Source: Monocercomonoides exilis (lineage: Eukaryota > Preaxostyla > Oxymonadida > Polymastigidae). From it: a stretch of 64,000 bases of DNA. Below are positions 19,240 to 31,000 of the stretch, one piece after another. The stretch is taken from the NCBI GenBank assembly GCA_001643675.2, contig LSRY02000030.1, positions 668,501 through 732,500 on the forward strand, in the 5' to 3' direction. The notes beneath the pieces are model-generated. The model was not told where the DNA came from. It saw only the letters and a list, made by a program, of their open reading frames with translations, and ran no database searches. The translations under genes were made by a program, and so were the position numbers. Each line of letters begins with the position of its first letter. Within the stretch, counting starts at the first letter, position 1.

Positions 19240-22200
19240 TAAAATAATAACACTTCAACAAACAAAGCAAAATTTTAATACAAACATCGTTGATTGTTTT
19301 TTCTGAATGAAAGGATTGAAGTATCAATACAAATACCTTTTTCTTCACAAGATAAGCGTAAGTATTGAATATTCAATAAGCCCTATGTCTTTGGCTTGGA
19401 AGAGACAGAAATGCAACTATTTTATTTCTGTTTGATCAAACCAACAGGACTTCAAAAAAAGGATTGGATTACGGTTTTTGGTTCATAATTCTGCTTGAAG
19501 CAGACATTCTGCATCCGGTGCTGACATCAATTTTCAATACAAAAATGGAAATTATACATGAGAGAAGGCAAAAAAAAACAGCCAGGCACACTTCTTGAAG
19601 AAAAAAGAATTTTTCTCATTTTTTGGTCTTCTATTCCAGGAATGGAAAAGTCTGTGCAAGATATCGATTTTTTCGTATGGTGAATGTTTTCCAAGTTTGC
19701 TTTTTTTTTTGAGCTGGACTTTGGAGTTTGTTCAAAACAGCAGGACGGACTGTTGGAGATGAAAGAATTTGAAAGCCAAAAAGAAATGAGCAGTCAAAAA
19801 GCAATGGCAGATTGTGTGCAAAGAAAGAGATGAAAATGTTTGCAAATTGGCAGAAGGATACACCCAAATTATTCCGAGTGAGATGAACAAATCATGAAAA
19901 CAGTGAATCCCAGCTCAAACACCAAAGATTCCGAGACTCATGGTTGATGGAACAACAACAAAACAGTGAACCCTTTTTCTTTTGAGATTTGTCAAATACC
20001 TTGGATTGCAAAAGCAATCTGATTTCACCCGACTGAACAATTTGATAAGGAGGCATGAGAAAGCAAGCCATTTTCCAAGATCAATCAAGTTTGGTTAGCT
20101 CTGAGAAGGTGCGTCCTTGAAATTCAGTTGCTCTTTGAAATGATGATGATGATGATGAAAAGAAAGAAATTTCCCTTGTGAATCAGCCGCTATTCCAGAA
20201 GAATGAGTTGAGAGATGATCATTTTGGTTGAGCTCTCAAGTTCTTCGATGTCAATAAAACCTTCTTTGAACTCAACAAAAAAGCTCTTCTTTGGACTTCA
20301 AATTCCACATTTCAATTCTAGGCCACCAAAATCAGAAAGGTTGTTTTTTTCAATGGACTCCATCAATCATTCGTTTTTCTGCTACCAACACAGCATTCCA
20401 AAGAAACACCTCTTTTTTCGGCTGGTTTGAAGGAATAGTTGAAAAGAGAATGATTTTCAAGCAGCATCATTGCCTTTTCAACACATTTCTGCTGTTGCTG
20501 TTGAGGTGGATCCAGGAAAACTTGCCGCCCACAACAGCATGTGTTACAATGGAATTCAACTTAGACGACTTGGTTCTTTTGATGAAAACGCTGAGGAGAG
20601 AAGCATTTTTTGACTGTGAAAAAATTTTTCGTTCATTTCGTTTTCTTCTAAAAATGAGGCTGGCCTCAACTTATTTTCTTCTTCTTCTTCTTCGAAGTTG
20701 CAACGAACATAAATTTTTCAAGTCTTCTTAAATCAACTCATATCGTTGCTGTTCATATTGTTTGGAGTTGAAAGGATTTCTGCATTCATTCCACGAGCAG
20801 TTTCTGAGTAACTTCTTCTGAGCATCAAAAAAAAGAAAAAGAAAGAGATAAGAGAAGAAGTTTGCCAAAGTGCTATAATTGAATCCAACTGCAGTGAAAG
20901 GTGAATTTGTGCAGAAAAATGATTTCCGCTTTTTTTGAATGTCGAAAAGCATTCTTACGTTAAGGATCACCAACTGATTGAAGAAAGAAGAACACATCTT
21001 CTCGTTCCTGAACTACCATTTCTGCATCCGCTCAGTCAATTCAACATGTCATAAAGTTATCAAACAACAACAACTTTGTCGTGTTCGTTCAGATCCTCAC
21101 TTCATTCAGCATCTCTTTCTCTCTTTCATTGGTCACACCACTCCGAAATGATATACTTGCTTTTCAACTTCCACTTCACCCATGATTGCCTTTTCCAAAG
21201 AATTGGTTGTTCATTTGTGAAACCTGTTTGTAAGTTCGATCTGTTGTTTCGCAAAGTTTGTCTCATATCAAATTTTGCCTTGTTTTGGAGATAAGCAACA
21301 AAGCTGAAGCAATCAATGTTTTGATGGAAAAGTTCTATTTTGTTTATCTTGGTTGACTTTTATCTCCTTGATGGTTTTTGTTTCAGTTTTCCTTTTTCAT
21401 TTCTTTGTGATTTTGAATCTTTGATTGGATCAGTATCATTGAAAACTTTTTCTTTGTTTGTTCTGTTTGAGACAACATGACAACTTCGACACCTTTTATG
21501 ATCTTTGGAGTATATAATTATTCAAGTTGAGCTCACAGTAGAACCATTTTTGCTCGAGTGGATTTCGAGTGAGCCAGATAATTTCGATTCTGCTGAAGTG
21601 TTTGCAACGATAGTCCTGGCAGAATCAACCAGATTCGATGGTCATTCGATTCTGCTGTTTCTGATTTGTCATTTGGATTTTGTTTAACAATCATTTTCAG
21701 GAACCTCAATGAAACAGACAGAGAAGGCACTTTCCACTTCAAATCTCTGTTCATTCACTTGCAGCTCTATCCATCTTTGACTCCAACACACATTCATATT
21801 CAACTTCACTGATCCAGAATAGCCTCCATCTTCGTTCATTTGATCCACACACACTCACATTCACTCACCCATCAGTGAATATCATATTAATCACATGATT
21901 TCTGCTGGTTGTCAGTGTGCATAAACGATAACCCAAGAATTTGGTCGCTTTTCTCTTTGAACTCAGAAATGTTGTCTCCTAATTCTTCTTCTTCTGTTTT
22001 TTGTTCATATTTCTTTTCTTCCTCAAAACAGTATCTTCAACTTCCATCTCTCCAAAACGCTTCTTTCGGAAAGGAGAAAGTCACAACTGGCTCCAAAATC
22101 ATCACTTCCATGAAATAAATTCTTATTTCCATCAGATTCTTATTAACGAATAGCTTTGGAATGAATAACACCCATTTATCTAAATAAGTTCTAAGAAAAA

Positions 22201-22290
22201 CGAACATAATAAATGTGTTTTCACTTTTTATTTGCGAGTTATGAGGTGAAAATGAATGGAGAAATGGTTATTGAAAATTTGCAATAGAGT
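19240..22290 (+). other. Region without intact gene; scattered coding-like scraps
   Basis: From about 19900 to 21760 short plus-strand stretches read like protein in changing frames, for example FDVNKTFFELNKKALLWTS near 20250 and AVEVDPGKLAAHNSMCYNG near 20500. None is long, none is recognisable, and I could not join them with splice sites. It may be an old pseudogene. From 21770 to 22290 nothing coding is seen. Confidence 0.3.
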
Positions 22291-22333
22291 GAATCTACGA
22301 ACGCAAGGAGCAGGTTTGCTCCACAATAATGAG
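22291..22333 (+). repeat. 43-bp inverted repeat, left copy
   Basis: This block contains ACGCAAGGAGCAGGTTTGCT. It matches the reverse complement of 26333-26375 at 41 of 43 positions. It marks the left boundary, or a near-terminal repeat, of the degenerate element with the recombinase remnant. Confidence 0.85.
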
Positions 22334-24855
22334 TATTATTCACGATTTATTGGCGGTTAAAGATCTAAATTCGCCAATACTCAAATTCAAAGTTGATCCT
22401 AATTGTCCACAATGAAAATGAAGCAACAACCTGTTGTTATAAAACACAGAGACGGAGATGGAAAAGAATTAGATCTATTTTTGAAACTGGAAAGAGGAAA
22501 AATCAATACTGAAGAATTTCCAGGATCTGAGCATGTTAGACATCATCCGGAATGGAAGATAGTGCACAGCTGACAGAGCCGAGCAGAGAACCGCGCATTT
22601 TGAAGAGATAATATCTATAACATAAGCGGAAAAACAGAGTGAGATAATTATTTGAATTAGTGAAGCGTTGTACCACAAGACAATTTCAGAAACTGCAACC
22701 ACGAGAAATCGTGAGATATTTAAACAAAATGAAGATATAATATTTTATTGACTTTGAAAAAGAATAAAACAACAAAATATGGGTCAAAATATTTGATTTC
22801 AGGCATTTTCATTGAAAAATTATGCACTTTTGACAAGCTTTTTGACTTCAAAAAGTTTTATTGAAATGGGTTCATTTTTTGACATTAATGGAACGTCACA
22901 AAACATTTCGTGAAAACATCTATGATTGAGATGTGCAGATAAGAAAAACCAATTTATTTTGAAATCTGAGAAAGCGAAAAAAAGTTATGAGTGAAACAAT
23001 TTTTTTGTGCTTTGTGCATAAAAAGTTTGAAAGTCGATATTTTCCCCCATATTTCGTTTATTTGTCAGGAGAAAGAACCGCGAATTGTTGTGAGATATAA
23101 TTAAATTAAGAAATCACGTGAAACCTCAAGAATTAAGAATGATAAATCCATAAATTACAGAGAGATTATTTTTAAGAAAGAACTAGTTTTCAATTGAAAG
23201 ATTATTTATTGAAGTGAAGCTGTGCATTCTCAGAAGATTATTCCAAAGAATAAAAATACAAAATAGAGAAAATATAAATGAAGACAAAATGGGAAAAAGA
23301 TCCGATCATAGCCGCGAGATATAAATTAATAAAGAAGTGATAAAACAGCAATTGTTTATGTGAGAAGATAGACACACATATTACAGTAAGATCGTCATAA
23401 ATAAAGAATTTAATTACAATAAATATATGTATTATTAAAATGAAACAGAGCATTGTCTCGAAATAACTACAATGAACAAAAATGTGTTTAATCGAAGGAC
23501 CAAGATTAAAGAGAGAGAAGAGAGAGCAGCGCTTGCAACGATATCAAGACTTGATTAAAAGAAAGATGAGCCGCGTATTGTATCAAGATAGGGATATGAA
23601 GAGAATCAACTTTTAAAAAGAGAAAATTATATAAGAAAAGAGATTCACGATGCAGAAAGATATTGATAAATCCAGCAACAAAATACACACACATTTTCAT
23701 AACAAGGATATTTGTGAAACAGATACACATTTTGCAGCGAGATATTAATAGAAGGATAATTTCATTACAGTTAAAAGATAATGAATTGAAATGAAGCTGC
23801 ACATATTCAAGAGATATTTGCAGTGAACAAGACAACGTTAAGTCTTGAGATCATGAGAAGAGAGAGAGAGAGTAGAAAGCCCTTTCTGCAGCTAGTCCTA
23901 AAGATGAAAGAGAAAAACCGAGTTCAATCGTGAGACCATGAGAGGTGATAGAGCAGAGACCCGCTCTTCGCCGCGAAATGATAATAGAGATAGAAAGCTC
24001 TGTAATTGATAGGCTTTAACAAAGGAAATATGGACAAGCTGCGTAACGAAAAATATCAAAAGCAGAAACGAAGAAATATAATTGATCAATAATAAGAAGT
24101 GAAACTGTATTTATTTAAGGAGATAATCACAAATATGAAACCGCGATAAATAACGAGACTGAGAAAAAAAGATAGACGTTTAATGAAGCGAGATTATTTG
24201 GAGAAATAAACCACTTTCGATCGAAAGATTTTGAATGAAGAGAAAGCAAAGTTTGCTGTGAGAAAAGGATGGAGAAAGAAATTGAGATAAATTGCGAATC
24301 GATAATACGATAAGTAACAGTGCATTTTCGCAAGATAGGTGCAGATATAGTAACCGCGAAATTTCGCGAGAAAATGGAAGAAGTGAAATCCGCGAAAAAA
24401 TGCGAGGAGAAGACAGAGTTTGAGACTTCGGACGACCGCGATAGGCGGATACAGAAAGAAGCCGCATAGTGCGGTGTGATGAAAATAGAAGAAGACTCCG
24501 CCTATCTCAGCTAAAATTCTGATAGACACACTCAGCTGGACTTAGAAGAAACGGGACTATGCACTGAGAGTAGAAAAAGTCGCAGAGATATTTCAAACAA
24601 TCGCACCGAGAAGACTAGATATAATTGAAGACATGATTGCTCAGGTGCTCTGCTGAACAATTTGTAAACAATCCCCTCTGAAAGGGAAGAGAAAGATAGA
24701 ATTGTTTAAGAACGAGATTGTGTTAGTTCGTTATGGAGAAACATCGGATTGACCTTGAAGGAAATGAGAAAGGAAGGAAGGAAATCACCCTCATAAGAAC
24801 TCATAAGTTTAAGACTGGAGAGGAGAATATCTAAGATGTGACCTTTTTTTAAACA

Positions 24856-25690
24856 TGGGGAGAAGACGTAGGAGCGAAGGATTTATCAGCAGCTATATTG
24901 ACTAATCAAAAGAACAAAACGGATACGTGGAGAGCGCTTCAAAGATTGCAGCAATTTTTGGATAGAGAAAGAATAGATGAAACTGACACCCTCACAACAA
25001 AAGATGCAAAATGGATTATGGCAGAGTTCACTGAAACACTCTCGAATACGAACCTCTCAAGTGGAGTGATTCATCAGACAGTACGGAAAGTACTGGATTC
25101 TATTAATCTGTTTAGAGAGATGAAAGTTGACGTGAAAGACATAGAGATATTTCTTAAAACCTATGTGGGGGAGAAACCAAGAAGAGGCAATCGATACAAA
25201 TCGATGTGGGATCTTACTATTATAACTAAATGTGAAGAAGCCACAAAGAATTCTATTGACACACAAATACTCCAGAGGAGAGCCCTCATCCTCACTATAA
25301 TTATGTAACTTAAGAGCCAGCTGAGCTGGAGAGATTGAGAAGGAAGGAATCTATTTTGAAAGACAATACAGCATTAAGGGAAGTGCAGATAAAGATAACA
25401 TAAAGGAAACTATAACAATCGATATTAACAAATATTCAAACGCACTCATCGATTCAGAAGAAACGCTCCAACATTGGTTTAATTTCACCAGGATAACCTT
25501 TTAAGTTGAACATGTGTGGTTAATATAAGAGAAGGTTAGCCTGCAAATATGCAGAGAATAAAAGAAGAGTTTGAAGCTATTCAAAGAGAGTATGAAAAAC
25601 ACGATCCTTTGAACGTGTTCTCGATTCGATATTAAGTTGCAATACACATATCAAGACGAGAACGTTTGGATTGGAAAGCGAGCAACACGC
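24856..25690 (+). pseudogene. Tyrosine recombinase remnant
   Basis: An open stretch of about 150 codons (24856-25308) contains GAKDLSAAIL, WRALQRLQQFLDRERID and then the conserved entry to the catalytic domain, RYKSMWDLTIITK and RRALILTIIM. In the next frame it continues LCNLRAS, where the catalytic Arg of the family normally sits, and then TIDINKYSNALIDSEETLQH. Around 25665 another frame gives EQHARRRGAT, which resembles the H-x-x-R box. The order matches tyrosine recombinases of DIRS/Crypton elements, which cut and rejoin DNA through a Tyr nucleophile. At least two frameshifts and several stops make it non-functional. The Tyr itself was not found. Confidence 0.55.
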
Positions 25691-26332
25691 ACGCAGGAGG
25701 GGAGCCACGATCAAGAGTGGATCGAGAATTTAAAACATTCAACCTGGTCAAGATATGAAATGGATTTCTGTTGACGATCAACGTCCAAGAACCCCCTCGT
25801 GGAGATGAAGAAAAGTTGGATATGGATAGAGAAAGGAAGGAAATGAAAATCGAGAAAGGAAAATTAGAGATGAAAGAGTTCACACAAAATATATCAGAGG
25901 CTGGGTGAGAAGAAGATATGAGGAAGGAGAAATCGGTCAAAGAAACGAGACCGATAGCTTAAAGAAGAGAGAAAGCATAGGAAAGCAACTTTGTCACAGA
26001 ACTCCTCATCCCGACAACCATAGTATCGGAGAACACCCCTCATAATCCGCAGCAGCGAAAGCGAGCTGACTGGAAGCGAACACACTGCCTCACTGAGAAA
26101 GAAGGGCACAGACCGGAGGAAGCGTGGTGTGAGAAGTCAAAAGAAGATGAAAAAGAACTCAGAAGAATCGAACTCTCGGCTGGGAAGGCCTCAGAAGCAC
26201 CTCAAGAAAGAAAGGGCGTAGTGCGGGTTTGCCGCACCTTCATCCACACTCTCTCAGTTCATCCGACGCACGAGCTCGTGCTAGGCAGGAGGGTTTAAGA
26301 TCACGAGAGCTGAAAAAGAAGAGATTTCTAGA

Positions 26333-26375
26333 CTCATTATTGAGGAGCAAACCTGCTCCTTGCGTTCGAAGATTC
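26333..26375 (-). repeat. 43-bp inverted repeat, right copy
   Basis: Reverse complement of 22291-22333 with two mismatches. It includes GAGCAAACCTGCTCCTTGCG. Confidence 0.85.
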
Positions 26376-27249
26376 GCAGAACGACGAATTGATAAAAACG
26401 CAGTGAGACAAGTTTGCTCCGAGATAATAGGAATGCGGATGGAGAGACGATAGGCGGCTGGGTGCGAGGGCGAGACAGAAGTTTGTGGTAAGATGACGAG
26501 AAAAAAGTGCGAGACAGAGAAGGAAAGACCAAAGATTAACCGCCCGAAAAGATTTTTCTTTTCCTGACAACGATGCAGATACACAGGGATGAAGAAATTG
26601 CTCATATCGAGAGCGCACTCCTGACATCGATTGTGAATGATTCGCATAGAAGACATAAGACACTCAATATGCAGTGTGTGATGATTATGATTGCTATGCT
26701 AATACAGAAGAAGAGCGGGAGGCAGAGCGCTGCAAAAGCAGTTTTCTTTTCCACGCCTTGCATGAGCGAGAGTGGTTTTTCTTTCTGCTCCGATCAGAAT
26801 ACTCGCCTCACCGGATCCCTGCACTGACTGCAGGAGAAAGCTCCGAGGGGCAATGTCCCCTGCCCTCTGGTCTTCGTGACTAATGCAAAAAGGTGAAGTC
26901 GGTGGTGAAGTGAAGTGGACAATTCATTATACACTTTTTTATAGTTTAAATGTTTTTGTCTATATTTTCATCTCGCCCTTTTTCCCACGTCATTTGGGAG
27001 GGCGAAGTTTTCACTCAAGCCACTCATAAATCATGATCAATACTCATTTTCTCGGAGCAAAATTTGTCTCTCTGCGTTCTATCAAGAGTTGATTGACATC
27101 TTCCCACAAAATAATGAAAGAAACAAATAACGTTGAGAAAATCCATGAACGATAAATTGAGTTTAATTATGAAATGACATTTTAATTTCCCCAATCTTTA
27201 TATTTGTCAGGACTGGTTGAAAACGGAAAAGAAGAGAAAGAGGAAAAGG
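26376..27249. other. Right flank of degenerate element, no gene supported
   Basis: Up to about 26880 the sequence keeps the CG-containing character of the element and has short open frames (26573-26827) of no recognisable kind. After 26880 it returns to AT-rich DNA. Confidence 0.35.
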
Positions 27250-27745
27250 GAATGGAGGTAAGTGCAACAATTACAGAGGGATAACAACAATTCAGTTCAG
27301 AGTGGAAGTGTTGCTGCACTTGGTTCATCAATGTGTCCCGCTCCTCAGTAAGATTTTTTATAATCTGTTTGTTCAGTTCTGCTGTTGCCTAAAAAATTGT
27401 TTATAGATAGTAATTTTATATTTGAAAAATAAAATGATTGATACATTTTCTGGAAAATCTGTACTTCAATTATTTGTTTTTGAAAAACTATTTTTTTTTT
27501 TTTTTCAGTCGGAACATATTCAGCTCACTTCAAAGAAGATCCATTTTCTGTTGCTTAAGACAACTTTCTCTTCGTTTGTTAACTTCATTGCCTGTCTTTG
27601 TCGCTCTGTAAATTGTTGAGCATTCTTTGGCTTCGCTGTTGCCTTGCCAATGGGGCTGCGTGCATTGTCTGCCTGATCCGATTAATAAAATACACTCCAA
27701 GTTCTTCTTTCTGAATATTTATTGAAAAGAAAAGGAAACAAACTG
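27250..27745 (-). pseudogene. Possible coiled-coil gene relic, two blocks
   Basis: On the minus strand, AQQFTERQRQAMKLTNEEK (about 27640-27560) and, after a 190-base AT-rich interval, ATAELNKQIIKNLTEERDTL (about 27390-27330) read as Gln/Glu/Lys-rich helical protein. The second block is preceded by a pyrimidine-poor AG, so it could be a spliced exon. No start or stop could be assigned. It is too short to name. Confidence 0.25.
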
Positions 27746-28006
27746 AAGTGATGATGGGGAACAAGCAAAACATAAGACACAAAGCCTTTCATCCCAAACA
27801 CAGCCAACTATCGCATTGCTAACATACATATAAACATATAATCAGGAATTTTGAATAAAAAAACAATTGCAAATAAAATGGAAAATCTGTTCAAAAAAGA
27901 TTCAAAAAGACACCACAGCACTCTCAAGCAACAACAACAATATCACTTGTCCAATTTTTTTTTTCTGTTGATAAAATGCACCACATGGCTCGCCTTCTTC
28001 TCTCGC

Positions 28007-31000
28007 TCACTGCACAAGAAGAACAATCCGACTGCTTCCTTCTGTTCCTTCTCCGTTTCCATTCCCACTTCCACAAGAGGGCTCCTTCTTGTTCCCATCT
28101 GCCGAATAGCAGCACAGCGCATCCGTCATCGTCATTATCAACGACCCTGCCGGAAACCGCTGGATGAACTCTCTCTTCAGCTCATTCAGGCTCCCCCGCT
28201 CTCTCCAATCCTGCGACACACACTTCTTCACCAGCCCCAGATAGCTCGACTGCTCCGCCTCTCCCATCCCTGGCCTCTCCCCATTCACAATCTTCTGCCC
28301 AGCCACCTCCCCTTCATACTCCCCAAACGGGAGCTCCAGTGTCAGACACTCCCACAGCATCATCCCGATCGAAAACACAACTGACTCCTTTGTTGCTCCC
28401 ATCTTCTTGTTGATCAGCAGCTCGGGTGCCTTCCATCTCAGACATTCCTTCCTGTTGTATTCATCATCCTCAAACGCTGATGATGGAGGTGGCGACTTGG
28501 TGAATCTCTCGCTCATCACTGAAACATCAGAGGAAGATGTGACCATGGTGGAGCTTGAAGAGACAGATGAACTGTCAGAGTCTGATGAGAAGTCGGAGTG
28601 CAAAACAATGCAGATCACCATGTGTTCTGAGAACAGCACAATGTGCGGAGTGAGATTGGCAAGAGATGAGAGAGGATTCTCCATTTCGTCAAATGAATGG
28701 AGTGCCAGATTGGCCACCCAGAACAGGATTTGGGCAGCTGTCTGCTCCCTCTCCTGCAGAGTCCCAATTGCCATCTCCTTTGTTTTATTTAGCCCATGAA
28801 GCAACATGAACAGCGAATCCCTCAGATCCACAATCAGCTTCTCATGAGGAGACGAACAGGCCATTGCATCCACCAGATTCGACATCGATGAAGTGGTCGG
28901 ACACAGACTCTCTGGTCGAACAAATGTTGAATCTGAATCTGTTGTTGAAGTTGATGAAATTGATGGTGATGGTGTTCTCTTTCTTGTCTCTTCTTCTTCT
29001 TTCTCATCCACTTTCTCCAACATCCATTGAGGGATCTTGTCAGAGTCTCTTCCCAGGATGTATTCAGTCGATCCGCTCTCAGAAAGAAGATGTTCTGATG
29101 ACTCTGAATGTTCCAATGTCTTATCATACACTCTCTTTTTTATCCTCTCTTCGTTCTTCTTCTCTGCCTCTCCCTCTGCTTTCCTCCACTGCTCCTCTGG
29201 TGACATCTCCATCGTCACCATCTCGAATGCCTTCGGATCCTTTCTCACTGTATCATTAACTATCTCCTCCAATTCCTTTGTTCTTCTCTTTTGCTTTCTC
29301 CACCGAACAGCCAGAACAACAGATACAATCAGAACAATCAAAAACAAAACAACAAATATCAGACAAAAAACAGCCCATGATGATTTTCCTTCTTTCCCTC
29401 CTTCAACAATCCTTTCATCTCCTTTTCCAACACTTTCACTCCTGTTCTTCACAATAAATCGCTCTGTTGATGAAGGGGAATCTGCTTTCCCAAACACAAT
29501 CCACACACTCACTTCTGTCTCTTCTCTCACTTTCTCCCATTCTGAACATGAAACAAATGTGTGAATCTCATTCTCTGACACAAACCCATCTTCTTCAATC
29601 CCCTTTCTCACAATCTCCTCTTCATCCCCATTTTTCATGCTCATCTTCACTGACAAATCACATGGCAGAAGCAGCTTTCCCACAATCATCAACTCCACAT
29701 CCCCATTTGGCTGTGTTGTGTTCTTCACATCTTCAAGAATTGGAATAAAGAAGGGGGATCCTCTGTCAGCTGCTATCCCTCCCAATTCGCATCCTTCGTC
29801 CAATATCCAAAGCGATGTGTTTGGCAACAAACAATCTCCCCCTTTCACATTCACAACATCCAATTCTCCATCCCCTTCACAAATCGCATTCCTTCGAGCT
29901 GATGGATATCCCTCAATAGAGGGGTTGTTGTTCTCAAACTTTCCATTTTCAATCTTCACACTCCCTCCACTCACACACAACCCACCTCCCTTGCTCTTCA
30001 TAATCGTTGTTTCCCTCATCTCCGCATTGCTGTTTTCAATATCAACCAATGACCCATTCCATTTGCACAATCCTTCTTTTCTATTGTTTTCTTCATTGAC
30101 TATTTCATCTTTTATTTCTCCATCAAACACACACGCCTCAACCTTCACATTTTTGGAATTTCTAATCTGCATCATGCTTCCCTTATCAACCGAATTCACA
30201 CACTTTTCGAATGAGCTGTTCAGCACACTCACCTCTTGCTCAGCATCTTCCATCCAAATCACACATCCCTCCAACATCACAGTCACATTCTCAACTCCCA
30301 TCTCCTTCATCTCCACTTTCGCTTTCCCTCCAACACTCACAACATCTCCCTCACATTCGATATTCAATATTCTTGTTTCATCAATTGTCACTTCTGATTC
30401 TTCACAAAATGAAAGCACCGATCTTGTTGAATGAATATCTCTGAATGTTGAATCAAATATCCTCAGCTCTCCACTTTCCACGCTCACAACCGAACTGTTC
30501 AACTTCAGTTCATCAGAAAAAGAAAAGAACTCGCATTTTTGGATCTCCATTGACCCGTTCTTCACTTTGATGAGATAACTGTGAGTTGATTCAAATCCAT
30601 CTTCAAACTGGAATGAGCATCTCTCCACTGAACACTCATTCACAAACTCCATCACACAATCCTTCTCACCTGATTTCTCAATCTTGGAGCTCAATCGAAC
30701 AATCCCCTGTGTCTTTTTCAATGAATTCACAACCAGATCCCCAATCACACACTCCTTCCTCACAAACCCTTCCCCATCTATCAGAATCGCATTCATCACC
30801 CCATCCTGGATGTGCTCAACCCCACGGTTGATGCTCACACACGGATTGCTCTGTGCCCCACACCCCCTCCCATCACTCCCTCTCCCACTCACAAACACCT
30901 GTGCCGAATAATAGAATGTGATCAGCGAAATCAGATCAACATCTCCCTCGCTCCAACCATCCCTCCCACAGATCGAGTTGTTCGAGTTCAGTGACTCCTG

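Larger units (their letters stand above)
22291..26375 (+). mobile_element. Degenerate DIRS-like (tyrosine-recombinase) element
   Basis: About 4.1 kb lies between the two 43-bp inverted repeats, with a tyrosine-recombinase remnant on the plus strand. DIRS-type retrotransposons are known to carry a tyrosine recombinase and inverted terminal repeats, while Cryptons carry the recombinase alone. No reverse transcriptase could be read in the 22.7-24.8 kb part, which is purine-rich and full of stops, so the DIRS assignment rests on the repeats. The base character differs from the flanks, with more CG dinucleotides and more GA. A partial extra copy of the repeat core (GTTTGCTCC then ATAAT) follows at about 26411. 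True ends may lie outside these coordinates. Confidence 0.5.

Noticed and set aside
20291-20731. 146-residue plus-strand frame as a gene
   Set aside because: No start context, no motif, and a better protein-like reading in a different frame over part of it; kept only as an unexplained region.
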